Below, piece after piece: positions 33,893 to 42,509 of a stretch of 64,000 nucleotides of DNA. The position numbers and the translations under genes are program-made. The notes under the pieces were generated by a model. The model saw only the letters and a list, made by a program, of their open reading frames with translations. It searched no databases and was not told where the DNA came from. Source of the DNA: Acidobacteriota bacterium (GTDB taxonomy: Bacteria; Acidobacteriota; Blastocatellia; Pyrinomonadales; Pyrinomonadaceae); contig CP065003.1 in assembly GCA_016700175.1 (NCBI GenBank), positions 62,001 through 126,000 on the forward strand. Direction: 5' to 3'. Position 1 is the first letter of the stretch, and the number at the start of each line of letters is the position of its first letter.

Positions 33893-34363
33893 TCACTCCC
33901 CACCCTTCTGCGGCACTTCCTCCCCTTCCGCGAAGAATTCCAGGGATTCCGAATTGATGCAGTACCTCTGTCCCGTCGGCGGCGGTCCATCCGGGAAGAC
34001 GTGACCCTGATGCCCGTCGCACCTCGCGCAACGGGTCTCCGTCCGCACCATTCCGAACTTCGTGTCCCGAACGTAATTGATATGGTCCTTGTCGACGGGT
34101 TCGTAGAACGAGGCCCATCCCGTTCCCGACGTGAACTTCGAAGACGAATGGAAAAGCGGCAGGCCGCACAGGCGGCACGCGTACGTGCCGTCTTCCTTGT
34201 TGTCCAGAAGGCTTCCGCAGAATGGCGCCTCTGTTCCGTGTTCGATAAGTATCCGGTATTGTTCGGGCGTGAGATCTTCCGCGAGCCGCTCGCGCTCTTC
34301 GTCGCTCAGAGGGGTTATGTCGTAGCCGGAATCTGAGAGTATCGGGCCTTCTGAATCGTGCAT
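33893..34363 (-). CDS. msrB: Peptide-methionine (R)-S-oxide reductase MsrB
   Basis: A 156-residue enzyme repairing methionine-R-sulfoxide in proteins. I use the ATG at 34363 (MHDSEGPILSD); the open frame upstream of it is not conserved-looking. Zinc-binding CxxC pairs appear as ACRLCGLPLF and RCARCDGHQGHVF. The substrate region is SGTGWASFYEPV and the catalytic cysteine is in GQRYCINSESLEF near 140. There is no signal peptide, so it is cytoplasmic. Its 3' end abuts a heptamer-type repeat region. It is divergent from the metzincin-like gene downstream. Confidence 0.93.
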   Translation of the reverse strand: MHDSEGPILSDSGYDITPLSDEERERLAEDLTPEQYRILIEHGTEAPFCGSLLDNKEDGTYACRLCGLPLFHSSSKFTSGTGWASFYEPVDKDHINYVRDTKFGMVRTETRCARCDGHQGHVFPDGPPPTGQRYCINSESLEFFAEGEEVPQKGGE

Positions 34364-34465
34364 TCTGTCCTGTGGTTCCTTCCTTCTCCGTCTATTGGTT
34401 GAACAGCGGATTATACCATCCGACTTTATTTCTATTTCATAACCGATTTTACGGAGGAAGCAATC

Positions 34466-35050
34466 ATGGCAACGCCCTGGAAAAGGAAAGTGCGAAAGGC
34501 AGGAAAGATCACCGTGAAGAACGACGCTGCGAATTGGAAACCCGTCGTAGAAGCGGCGATAAAGACATTCAACGTCGTGGGTCTGGGAGTGACCCTGGAG
34601 TCGGTCGCGGGCGACGACGCGGACATCGTGGTCAAGTTGTCTGACGGCACCGGGAAGCACACGTTCAATGATCCGTACTACGGCGAGGTGCCTGTGACCG
34701 CGACCTTCGACGCGACCGCGGTCCACGGCAAGACGAAAACTCTGGTCGATCCCGACAAGAACGTGATCGTGAAAGCCGTCATTTTCCTTCCTAAGAGGCT
34801 GAAGGACGTGACGGCGCCGATCAAGGAAGCCGTCGTTGTTCACGAATTCATACACGCCGCGGGCCTTGACGACAACAAGGATCACGACAGGACCGCGGGC
34901 ATTTTCTATTCACCGCTCGAATACAGCGGTGGCCGGCTTGTCGAATGGGGAACGGGTGGAAAGGCGAAAGCGATGCCTCCGGTTCGGGTTGGGAACGAAA
35001 CCACTTGCAAGTTGAAGGCGCTCTGGATCGACAATTTCGCCTGCGACTAG
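34466..35050 (+). CDS. Small metzincin-like zinc protein
   Basis: A 194-residue protein that I cannot place in a named family. Near residues 129-141 it has VVHEFIHAAGLDDNKDHD, an HExxHxxGxxD pattern of the metzincin type, with Asp in place of the usual third His. The region before it (FNVVGLGVTLESVAGDDADIVVKLSD) resembles the beta strands that precede the active-site helix in matrixin-like peptidases. There is no signal peptide or membrane segment, so it would be cytoplasmic or exported by another route. A GGAGGAAGCAATC sequence supports the ATG at 34466. Its stop overlaps the end of the convergent lpxD by 4 bases. Confidence 0.65.
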   Translation: MATPWKRKVRKAGKITVKNDAANWKPVVEAAIKTFNVVGLGVTLESVAGDDADIVVKLSDGTGKHTFNDPYYGEVPVTATFDATAVHGKTKTLVDPDKNVIVKAVIFLPKRLKDVTAPIKEAVVVHEFIHAAGLDDNKDHDRTAGIFYSPLEYSGGRLVEWGTGGKAKAMPPVRVGNETTCKLKALWIDNFACD

Positions 35051-36069
35051 TCTTCGTCTTCGAACCGTTTCTCCAGCTTCCGGAGTCTCGCCGCGAAGTC
35101 GCCGAGACGCCGGAACAGCGCCGTCGAACGAAGCCACTCGCGATTTTCGAAGCCCGGAATTCCGGATATCACCTTGCCTTCCGGGACGTCGTGAGAGGTC
35201 GCTGACTTTGCCGTCAGGACGGCGTCGTCACCCACTTTCAGATGGCCGGCGATGCCTACCTGGCCGGCGAGGATCACCCTCTTGCCGATGTGCGAGCTTC
35301 CCGCGAGCCCCGTCTGGGAGCAGATCAGTGCGTCCTCGTCGATCGTGCACGAATGGCCGATCTGAACGAGGTTGTCGATCTTCGTGCCGCGCCTGATCCG
35401 GCTTTCGCCCACCGATGCGCGGTCGATCGCGGTGTTGGCGCCGATCTCGACATCGTCCTCGATCACGACCCGCCCGACCTGGGGGATCTTAAGCCACTTC
35501 TTTTCTTTCGTTTTCGCGTATCCGAACCCGTCGGAACCGATCGTCGAGTTGTTCTGGATGATGCATCGCGCGCCGATCTCGCAATTCTCGCGGACCGATA
35601 CTCCTGAATGGATCACCGTGCCCTCGCCGATCGAGACGTTCTCGTAGATGGTCGCGTTCGAGAGTATCCGCACGCCGTCTGCGATCGTGCATCCGGCCGA
35701 GATCACGACATTCGCCCCGATCTCCACTTCGCTTGCGACTTCGGCCGAGCTGTCGATGACGGCGGTGGGATGTATTCTCGGCCGCAGTTCGGGTTCGGGG
35801 TGAAATGCTCGAAGCGCGAGCGTGTAAGCGACATAGGCATCTTCGGAACGAAGCACGGCAATGTCTTTCCGTTCGATCTCGACGCCTTCGCTCAAAAAGA
35901 TCGCACTCGCACGGGTCTTCGCAACCTGCGGCGTGTATTTCGGGTTCGCGAGAAATGTAACCTCGCCTTCCTCTGCAAGGTCGAGACCGGCGGCGCCCCT
36001 GAACTCGAGTTCAGCATCGCCTGCCTCAAGCGTCGATCCCGTCACATTTGCAAGTTCGGATAACTTCAT
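35047..36069 (-). CDS. lpxD: UDP-3-O-acylglucosamine N-acyltransferase LpxD
   Basis: A protein of about 340 residues adding the N-linked acyl chain in lipid A synthesis. The N-terminal uridine-binding domain contains VTFLANPKYTPQVAKTRASAIF. A left-handed beta helix of hexapeptide repeats follows (EIGANVVISAGCTIADGVRI, IEDDVEIGANTAIDRA, IGHSCTIDEDALICSQTGLAGSSHIG). The catalytic histidine is probably in QIGHSC. ATG 36069 is preferred over a TTG three codons upstream. The last residues form a charged helix. No lpxA, lpxC or fabZ is adjacent. It lies 16 bases downstream of priA on the same strand. Confidence 0.93.
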   Translation of the reverse strand: MKLSELANVTGSTLEAGDAELEFRGAAGLDLAEEGEVTFLANPKYTPQVAKTRASAIFLSEGVEIERKDIAVLRSEDAYVAYTLALRAFHPEPELRPRIHPTAVIDSSAEVASEVEIGANVVISAGCTIADGVRILSNATIYENVSIGEGTVIHSGVSVRENCEIGARCIIQNNSTIGSDGFGYAKTKEKKWLKIPQVGRVVIEDDVEIGANTAIDRASVGESRIRRGTKIDNLVQIGHSCTIDEDALICSQTGLAGSSHIGKRVILAGQVGIAGHLKVGDDAVLTAKSATSHDVPEGKVISGIPGFENREWLRSTALFRRLGDFAARLRKLEKRFEDED

Positions 36070-36085
36070 GTTGATCAAAGAAAGT

Positions 36086-38566
36086 TCAAAGGAGATTGAC
36101 CGGATCGATCTCGACGGTCACGTGCCTCATATCGCATCCATCCTTCTCGGCGATCTCGATCGCGCGGTTGATCGTGTCGCGGAGCCTCGAACGGGTCGGG
36201 CACCTCACGATCAGCTGGAGCCGGAACTCCCCCTTCAGACGCCCGAGCGCGGCGGGAGCAGGCCCAAGCGCCGAGCAGAACCTCTCCGGATCGGCCTTGG
36301 GGAACGCCTTTCTTAGAATCCCCGCGTTCTCGGCGGCCTTTCGTATGTCGGCGTGTCTTACGAGTATCGAAGCCATCGCCGTAAAGGGCGGATAGGCGAG
36401 CCTCTGCCTGTATTTCAGCTCGTGTTCGTAGAAGGCCTCGTAGGACTGCTCCTTCGCGTAAACAAGCGCGTAATGCTCCGGGTAAAACGTCTGGATCAGC
36501 ACTCTTCCGGGCCTGTCTCCTCGGCCGGCGCGCCCCGCGACCTGGGTCAGAAGCTGGAATGTTCTTTCCGCGGATCGAAAATCGGGGAGCGCCAGACCCG
36601 TGTCCACCGACACGACGCCGACAAGCGTCACATTCGGAAAATCGTGGCCCTTCGCAAGCATCTGTGTGCCGGTCAGCATATCGATCTTCCCTTCGGAAAA
36701 GTCGTGCAGGATTCGCTCTAGCTGTTTCCGCTTCCTAGTCGTGTCACGGTCTACGCGGGCTATCTTCAGGGTCGGAAACTCGGTCCGCAGGAGCTTCTCA
36801 AGCTGTTCGGTGCCTTCCTTCAGAAAATAGAGGAACCGGCTCTCGCATTTCGGGCACGACGTCGGCGTGCGGAGTCGGTAGTTGCAATAGTGGCAAACAA
36901 GTCGGTCGATGCCCTTGTGATACGTGAGCGAGATGTCGCAGTTCTTGCACTTGATCGTTTCGCCGCACGACCGGCAAAGCACGAATTGCGAGTAACCGCG
37001 GCGGTTGAGAAGGATGATCGACTGCTCGCCCTTCGCGTGCGTTTCGGCGATCGCCTCTTTCAAGGCCGGCGAAATGACGGGGTCCTCGCCTTCTTCCGCG
37101 AACGCCTCGCGAAGGTCTACGATCTCCGCCTTGGCGAGGGGCCGGTCCGCGATCCGGCCGGGAAGCGATAGATACTCGTACTTTCCCTGCCTCGCATTGT
37201 AGAAGGACTCGAGCGCAGGGGTCGCCGAACCGAGCACAGCTACAGCGCCTGCGGACTTGGCCCGTACAAGCGCGACGTCTCTTGCGTGATAGAAGGGCAT
37301 TTCGTGCTGGCGGTATGACGAATCGTGTTCTTCATCCACAACGATCAGGCCGATATCCTTCAGCGGAGCGAACACCGCGGAACGGGTGCCGATCGCGACG
37401 CGCGCCTCGCCTTCCTTGATCCGGCGCCATTCGTCGTACCGCTCGCCCTTCGAAAGCGACGAGTGGAGGATCGCCACTTCTCCGCCGAAGACGGACCTCA
37501 GGCGCCTTGAGAAAACGGGCGTCAGAGCGATCTCAGGCACAAGCATCAGCGCGGATCTGTTCATCGACAGCGCCTTCTTGACCGCGCGTATGTAAACCTC
37601 GGTCTTGCCGCTTCCGGTCACGCCGTGAAGAAGAAATGTCTTGTATTCGGACTCGCCGAGCGCTTCCGATATCTTCCCGAGAACCGATGTCTGGGCGTCC
37701 GTGAGGACAAGGTCGGGAGCAGGAGGTATCTTCGCGTAGGCGAGCGGATCGCGCTTGTGTTCCTTGTCGAAAACCTCGACGACGCCGTGTTTCTCGAGCG
37801 TGTTCACGGGCGAGGCGCTCACCTTCGCGGACGTAAGAAGTTTCTTTAGCGCAAGTTCACCGTCCGCCTGCCGAAGCACCTCGATCACCTTCTCCTGCGC
37901 CGCGGAGATCTCTTCTTCGGTTCCCGCTCCGGTCAGCCGGACCGTTCTTACGGTTTTCGGCCCCATCGCCGGTCCCGTGCGCTTGTGGGTCTTTTCCGCC
38001 AGGCCCTTCTCGATCAGCTTCGAAACCGCCCGCGCCGCTTTTCTTGAACCGTACTTGTCCTTCAGGTCCGACACGGCGGTCTCGCCTTCCCTTATCAAGT
38101 GCGCCAGCACGACGGAATCGATCGAGTCGATCTTCCCGCTCTTTTCCGGATGCAGCCGCCCCTCGTTCGTCGCGGACACAAATGCCGCAAACGAGCCCGA
38201 GATACCCGCAGGAAGGGAAGCCTTGAGCAATTCGCCCCAGGAGCCGGCGTAGTATTCTGCCGTCCATTCGGTAAGCCGGAGGATCTCGTCGGTGATCAAC
38301 GGATCTTCTTCGGGAACTTCCGAGAGCTTTCGGAGCCTGAACCCCTTGTCGGCGACCTCCGGTTCAAGTTCGTCGGAAAGCGACACGACATATCCCGTCA
38401 GACGGCGCTTGCCGAACGGCACAAGGACCCTCGAGCCCTTCTCGACCGTCTCCCTCATTTGCTCGGGGACCTCGTAATGAAAGGTGTGGCGGACCGGAAG
38501 CGGAAGCGCGACCTCGGCGAATCGCTTGTCTTTAGAAGAGGGTTTCTGGGCGGCGGCAGAGTCCAT
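36086..38566 (-). CDS. priA: Primosomal protein N' (replication restart helicase PriA)
   Basis: This 826-residue superfamily-2 helicase reloads the replisome at stalled forks. The N-terminal 3'-DNA-binding domain starts with FAEVALPLPVRHTFHYEVPE. Helicase motifs include Walker A HGVTGSGKTEVYIRAV near 320, VVDEEHDSSYRQHEMPFYHARDV, LGSATPALES and AGRAGRGDRPGRVLIQT. The zinc-binding insert carries CRSCGETIKCKNCD and CHYCNYRLRTPTSCPKCES near 535-580, with all eight cysteines. The size is normal. lpxD follows on the same strand after 16 bases. Confidence 0.95.
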   Translation of the reverse strand: MDSAAAQKPSSKDKRFAEVALPLPVRHTFHYEVPEQMRETVEKGSRVLVPFGKRRLTGYVVSLSDELEPEVADKGFRLRKLSEVPEEDPLITDEILRLTEWTAEYYAGSWGELLKASLPAGISGSFAAFVSATNEGRLHPEKSGKIDSIDSVVLAHLIREGETAVSDLKDKYGSRKAARAVSKLIEKGLAEKTHKRTGPAMGPKTVRTVRLTGAGTEEEISAAQEKVIEVLRQADGELALKKLLTSAKVSASPVNTLEKHGVVEVFDKEHKRDPLAYAKIPPAPDLVLTDAQTSVLGKISEALGESEYKTFLLHGVTGSGKTEVYIRAVKKALSMNRSALMLVPEIALTPVFSRRLRSVFGGEVAILHSSLSKGERYDEWRRIKEGEARVAIGTRSAVFAPLKDIGLIVVDEEHDSSYRQHEMPFYHARDVALVRAKSAGAVAVLGSATPALESFYNARQGKYEYLSLPGRIADRPLAKAEIVDLREAFAEEGEDPVISPALKEAIAETHAKGEQSIILLNRRGYSQFVLCRSCGETIKCKNCDISLTYHKGIDRLVCHYCNYRLRTPTSCPKCESRFLYFLKEGTEQLEKLLRTEFPTLKIARVDRDTTRKRKQLERILHDFSEGKIDMLTGTQMLAKGHDFPNVTLVGVVSVDTGLALPDFRSAERTFQLLTQVAGRAGRGDRPGRVLIQTFYPEHYALVYAKEQSYEAFYEHELKYRQRLAYPPFTAMASILVRHADIRKAAENAGILRKAFPKADPERFCSALGPAPAALGRLKGEFRLQLIVRCPTRSRLRDTINRAIEIAEKDGCDMRHVTVEIDPVNLL

Positions 38567-38659
38567 TTCAGCGCGAGATCGAAGGCCTGATCATTCCGGG
38601 AAAGTATTGTGAAATGATACTCTATTGGCTCATTTTTAAGAATTGCCGCTCGGCGGCCA

Positions 38660-39184
38660 ATGCGATATATGGACTTGTTCGTTAACAAAGAACGCGGAAA
38701 TCCGGGCTTCAGCAAGGCGCTCGGCCTTGCGATCATCGTAGCTCTGCTCGTCATTGCAGGGCTCATCTATTTCATTTTCACTCTCCCCACGCCGAAGGAA
38801 GAGAAGGCGGTGATCCTTCAGAATGCGGTTACCGAGGGAATGCCGGAGTTTGAGGAATACACTCGCGACCTGATAATCACCAACGACGCGCGCCGGATGC
38901 AGGAAGCGAGGACGGGCCTGGGTGATGTGATAATGAAACTGAGCGCGAGGATCAGGAACGCCGGCGACCGGACCCTGACGGGGCTTGAGGTTTCGGTCGG
39001 GATGGTCGATACGAAGAACAAGCTGATAAAGGACAAGAAGGTACTGTTCGTCCCGAAGCACTATCCGAAGCTCGAGCCGGGCGAAGAGATCGACGTTTCG
39101 GTCAGCATCGGAGGCTTTAGCCCGGACGACGACCGCGCGAACGCCCGATGGAAAGTGACGGCGATCAAGTTTGCGAAGAAGTGA
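38660..39184 (+). CDS. Membrane-anchored uncharacterised protein
   Basis: A 174-residue protein with one N-terminal transmembrane helix (about residues 20-42, ALGLAIIVALLVIAGLIYFIFT) and a C-terminal all-beta region at about 85-170. That region contains IRNAGDRTLTGLEVSVGMVD and LEPGEEIDVSVSIGGF, a pattern like FxLYD-type or other immunoglobulin-like extracytoplasmic domains. I do not recognise a precise family. The start may be this ATG or the one three codons on. It is divergent from priA and followed directly by a heptamer repeat array. Confidence 0.6.
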   Translation: MRYMDLFVNKERGNPGFSKALGLAIIVALLVIAGLIYFIFTLPTPKEEKAVILQNAVTEGMPEFEEYTRDLIITNDARRMQEARTGLGDVIMKLSARIRNAGDRTLTGLEVSVGMVDTKNKLIKDKKVLFVPKHYPKLEPGEEIDVSVSIGGFSPDDDRANARWKVTAIKFAKK

Positions 39185-39843
39185 GCTGAAGGGTGAGCCG
39201 CGAGCGGTGGGCCGTGAGCGGTGAGCAGTAAGCGGTGAGCAGTAAGCCGTGAGCGGTGAGCAGTAAGCGGTGAGCGGTGAGCGGTGAGCAGTAAGCGGTG
39301 AGCCGATTAGCCCCCGCACTTGTGTACAGCAAGACTTCAAGAGAAGGGACAGAAGACGGGAGACCAGGATCGAGGCGTCCTCTTCGCCCTGAAAGGGCGA
39401 CGGATGGTAGCCCCGGGCCAGCCGAAGGCGCAGCCCGGGGTGGCGCGAACCCTCGATTATTCCGCCCCGGAGGGGCGGCGCTTGCAGACATTAGCAGGGA
39501 ATCGGGACCAGGATCGAGGCGTCCTCTTCGCCCTGAAAGGGCGACGGATGGTAGCCCCGGGCCGGCCGAAGGCGCAGCCCGGGGTTGCGGCGAACCCTCG
39601 ATCAATCCGCCCCGGCGGGGCGGCACACGCTGTCACTTGCAAGGACTCGGAATCAGGCGCGCATTCGACGTACGATAGGCTTCAGCCTGTCGCGTTGGAC
39701 CGCGGGCGTCCCGCGTGCAATGAGCGAAGCGTATACCTCCCGGCGCTAAATGGCTATCCGCTTACCAGTCTTCAATCCGAACCTGGAACCTCGTTACGGT
39801 AGCCCTCCCTCACGGTCGGGCTTCGGACACCACGATTCTCAAC
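39185..39843. repeat. Heptamer array plus 144-bp tandem repeat
   Basis: No gene is seen. 39187-39308 holds about 17 phased heptamers of the GCGGTGA / GCAGTAA family. From 39362 two units of 144 bp follow (39362-39505 and 39506-about 39650). Each carries CCCTGAAAGGGCG, a TAGCCCCGGG...CCCGGGGT hairpin of the TTTAGCC family and a CCGCCCC/GGGGCGG hairpin. Near 39797-39830 lies a reverse-orientation copy of the GTGTCCGAAGCCCGAC element. Open frames on both strands are shadows of these repeats. Confidence 0.75.
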
Positions 39844-40788
39844 TCACGATCCCGACGTTTCCTTCACGAACAGCTCCTCTAGCGACTGCCGGACCGGCTG
39901 AACCGAAACCACGTTCCCGCCTGCCTTCTTGATCTCCGCGAGCACTGTCGAAAGGTGCTCGTCGCCGGCGACCTGAATGCTTGCGCCAGAGGGTTTTTCC
40001 GTCACAACCGCGCCGCGGATCGATCCCGGAATTCCGATCAGATCGATCGCCTTCACTCCGTTCGCGTTTACCTCGAACGTTCTTTCGCCGCCTTCGGAAG
40101 CCAGCAATTCGTCGAGCCTTCCGGTCGCGACCAGTTTACCGCCGCGAAGGATCGCGACGTTGTCGCAGAGCGCTTCTATATCCGAAAGGATGTGCGAGGA
40201 CATGAACACAGTCTTTCCGGACTGCCTGAGTCCCGCGATCAGCTCCCGGATCTCGCGGCGCCCGACCGGATCGAGCCCGCTCATAGGCTCATCGAGCACG
40301 ACCAGTTCGGGATCGTTGACCAGGCTCTGCGCGATACCGACCCTCTGGAGCATTCCCTTTGAGAACTTCCGAAGCTGCCGGTTCCAGTCCTTTTCTTCGA
40401 GCCCGACCTTCGTGAGGAGTTCTTCGGTCACCGCCTTGCGTTTCGCCGTCTCGAGACCGAACAGGCGGCCGAAGTAATCCATCAGTTCGTTCGCCTTCAG
40501 GTAGTCGTAAAAGTAGGGGTTTTCGGGGCAGTACCCGATCCTCGAATGGATCTTCACGTCCGATATGTCAGCGCCCAGGATCTTTGCCGAACCTCCGGTC
40601 GGGAAGATCAGGCCCATAAGGATCTTGATCGTGGTGGTTTTGCCGGCGCCGTTTCCGCCCAGGAAGCCGAAGATCTGGCCCGGCTCGACCTTCAGGTCGA
40701 GGCCTTCAAGCGCCCTGATCTTTTTCTTCTTCAGGAAACCCTTCTCGTAGTCTTTCGTGAGGCCTTCGATCTCAATTACGTGTTCCAT
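39844..40788 (-). CDS. ABC transporter ATPase (PilH-like position)
   Basis: A 314-residue ABC-2-type ATPase. Walker A is GGNGAGKTTTIKILMG near 48. The Q-loop region is IGYCPENPYFYDYL, the signature is FSKGMLQRVGIAQSL and Walker B is LVVLDEPMSGLDPVGR near 158-172. The switch histidine is in MSSHILSDIEALC. A C-terminal accessory domain follows (residues 220-314). It is the last gene of a four-gene minus-strand operon (permease, TPR protein, polytopic membrane protein, ATPase) lying just downstream of pilA. In Myxococcus xanthus pilA is followed by pilGHI with an ABC ATPase, so a pilus accessory role is a reasonable inference, not shown here. Confidence 0.9.
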   Translation of the reverse strand: MEHVIEIEGLTKDYEKGFLKKKKIRALEGLDLKVEPGQIFGFLGGNGAGKTTTIKILMGLIFPTGGSAKILGADISDVKIHSRIGYCPENPYFYDYLKANELMDYFGRLFGLETAKRKAVTEELLTKVGLEEKDWNRQLRKFSKGMLQRVGIAQSLVNDPELVVLDEPMSGLDPVGRREIRELIAGLRQSGKTVFMSSHILSDIEALCDNVAILRGGKLVATGRLDELLASEGGERTFEVNANGVKAIDLIGIPGSIRGAVVTEKPSGASIQVAGDEHLSTVLAEIKKAGGNVVSVQPVRQSLEELFVKETSGS

Positions 40789-40796
40789 AGTCGTCT

Positions 40797-42509
40797 CTAT
40801 TCATTGAGGCGGCGCCTGTTCCGATCTTCGTCGCGGCGTTGCCGGAAAGTTCTTCTCACAAGCGACAGCACGAGTGCGAAAGCGATGAGGGCGAACGCGG
40901 ATGCCGAAACGACCGCTGCCGTCCGTACCGTGTCCGGTTCGCGGAATCTCAGTGTTACGGACGTGGCGTTCCTTGGTACCGTGACCTTCAGAAGCCCCTC
41001 TCCGGTCGGCGAAGTCTCGACCTGACGGTCGTCGGCAAAGGCAAGCCAGTGGGGATAGAACTGCACCGCGAAGACGGCATCAGCTTCAGGGCCGGGAGCA
41101 AATCCGACCTGCTTCTCAAGCGTATCCCAGCGGCGGACCCTGATCCCGCGCCCTTCAGCCGTGACCTTGTTCTCGCCGAGCCTGTAAAATCCGTCTTTCG
41201 CCCAAACGGTCCACCAGCAGTCGCGACTCGGGTCGGAGAGCATCGCGCTCACTTTTTCGTTCGTAAAATCGCCCGAAGAAATGAAAACCGACTGTTTCGT
41301 GATGAAGACAGCGGACACGGTGAAGATCAATGCGCCGACTGCCACCACGGCTTTCAGAAGAACGCCCGGATCCTTCGAAGCTTTTCTTGTCGCTCTGTGG
41401 ATCCCGAGCGAAGCGAAGACGGCACCTGCGGCCGAGACCACTCCCATCCATCGCCAGGGGAACTGTATGTTCTGCAGGAACCCGATGTAATCCCACAGAG
41501 GCTTGCTCAGGATCGAAGCCATGAAGACGGCGCAACCGGAGACCGCCAGGCTGGCTGCGACGGCGGGTTGAGAGCGCTCCCTTTCCCGGACAAGCAGGAC
41601 GATCGTCGGGATCGCGACGACAAACATCGCCAGGAGCATCAGGTCGCCCATCCAGATCGCGAGAACATCGGTTCCGGCATTGGCGATGCTGTTCGGATTC
41701 AGAAGGAAATTGTTTGCGTAGCCGTAAATGTTGGAGAAGTACTCGCTGTCCGCGTGGTTAAGCCATTCGAGCTCTGTTACCAGTTTGATCCAGTAAAATG
41801 ATGTCGCGGCGATCGCCAGTCCGACCGCAGCCGCCAGCGCCGGGACGGCTTTGAGAAACGTACCGCAGCGGTACATCACTACGAGACCGTAAACCGCGAA
41901 CGCGATCGAGCAGAAGATCAGCGACGGCAGATGCGTAACGATCAGCAGGCCGTAGCTCAAAGCAAGCCCCGCAGCCGACCTTACCGACGGCTCCTTCGCG
42001 GTTCTGTGCAGAAAGAGAAAACAGAACGGTATCACCGCGCTTGCGGCGAACTCCGCAAAGAGGAAGTTGTTGTAGATCTGGTTGAGGTGGTACGGGGCGA
42101 ACACGAAAAGAGCTGCGGCGATCAGCGCCTGGCTGTCCGTGAAATCGTCTCTAACCCATAGATAGATCCCGAGTCCGCCCGCGAAAAATACGGCGAAGAA
42201 AGCGACGATGCTCGCCCAGAACCAGCTTCCGACGATCTTGAAAGCAAGCGCGAGAGCATAATAGGCCAGAGGCGGATAGAAACGGAATCCGTAATCGCCC
42301 ACGCCTCCGTTCGCCTCGGGCGAGAGCGAGGGATAGTACTCGCCTCTTGCGAGCGCCTCACTCACCGTAGCGGCGAACTGGTAATGCTGCGTAAGGTCGT
42401 TGCCGTACGGTATCCCGCTCCAGGCGGCCGAGGCGACAGCGAGAAGCGCGAAGCCCGCGATCGCGAGCACCTTTATCGCCTGGCCCGATCTGGCTCTTTC
42501 ATTCGTCAT
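40797..42509 (-). CDS. Polytopic membrane protein, PTPS-related/GT-C-like
   Basis: A 570-residue protein with about eleven transmembrane segments and a soluble extracytoplasmic C-terminal part (about 410-530) that precedes a last helix. The N-terminal loop has SGIPYGNDLTQHYQF and GFRFYPPLAYYAL, resembling the membrane proteins annotated as 6-pyruvoyl-tetrahydropterin-synthase-related (PF10131 type), which look like GT-C glycosyltransferases with an acidic first loop. No pterin enzyme is implied. Its start overlaps the TPR gene by 4 bases and its end is 8 bases before the ABC ATPase, so it is part of that transport operon. Possible roles are surface glycan handling or pilin modification; this is inference. 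Confidence 0.6.
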   Translation of the reverse strand: MTNERARSGQAIKVLAIAGFALLAVASAAWSGIPYGNDLTQHYQFAATVSEALARGEYYPSLSPEANGGVGDYGFRFYPPLAYYALALAFKIVGSWFWASIVAFFAVFFAGGLGIYLWVRDDFTDSQALIAAALFVFAPYHLNQIYNNFLFAEFAASAVIPFCFLFLHRTAKEPSVRSAAGLALSYGLLIVTHLPSLIFCSIAFAVYGLVVMYRCGTFLKAVPALAAAVGLAIAATSFYWIKLVTELEWLNHADSEYFSNIYGYANNFLLNPNSIANAGTDVLAIWMGDLMLLAMFVVAIPTIVLLVRERERSQPAVAASLAVSGCAVFMASILSKPLWDYIGFLQNIQFPWRWMGVVSAAGAVFASLGIHRATRKASKDPGVLLKAVVAVGALIFTVSAVFITKQSVFISSGDFTNEKVSAMLSDPSRDCWWTVWAKDGFYRLGENKVTAEGRGIRVRRWDTLEKQVGFAPGPEADAVFAVQFYPHWLAFADDRQVETSPTGEGLLKVTVPRNATSVTLRFREPDTVRTAAVVSASAFALIAFALVLSLVRRTFRQRRDEDRNRRRLNE

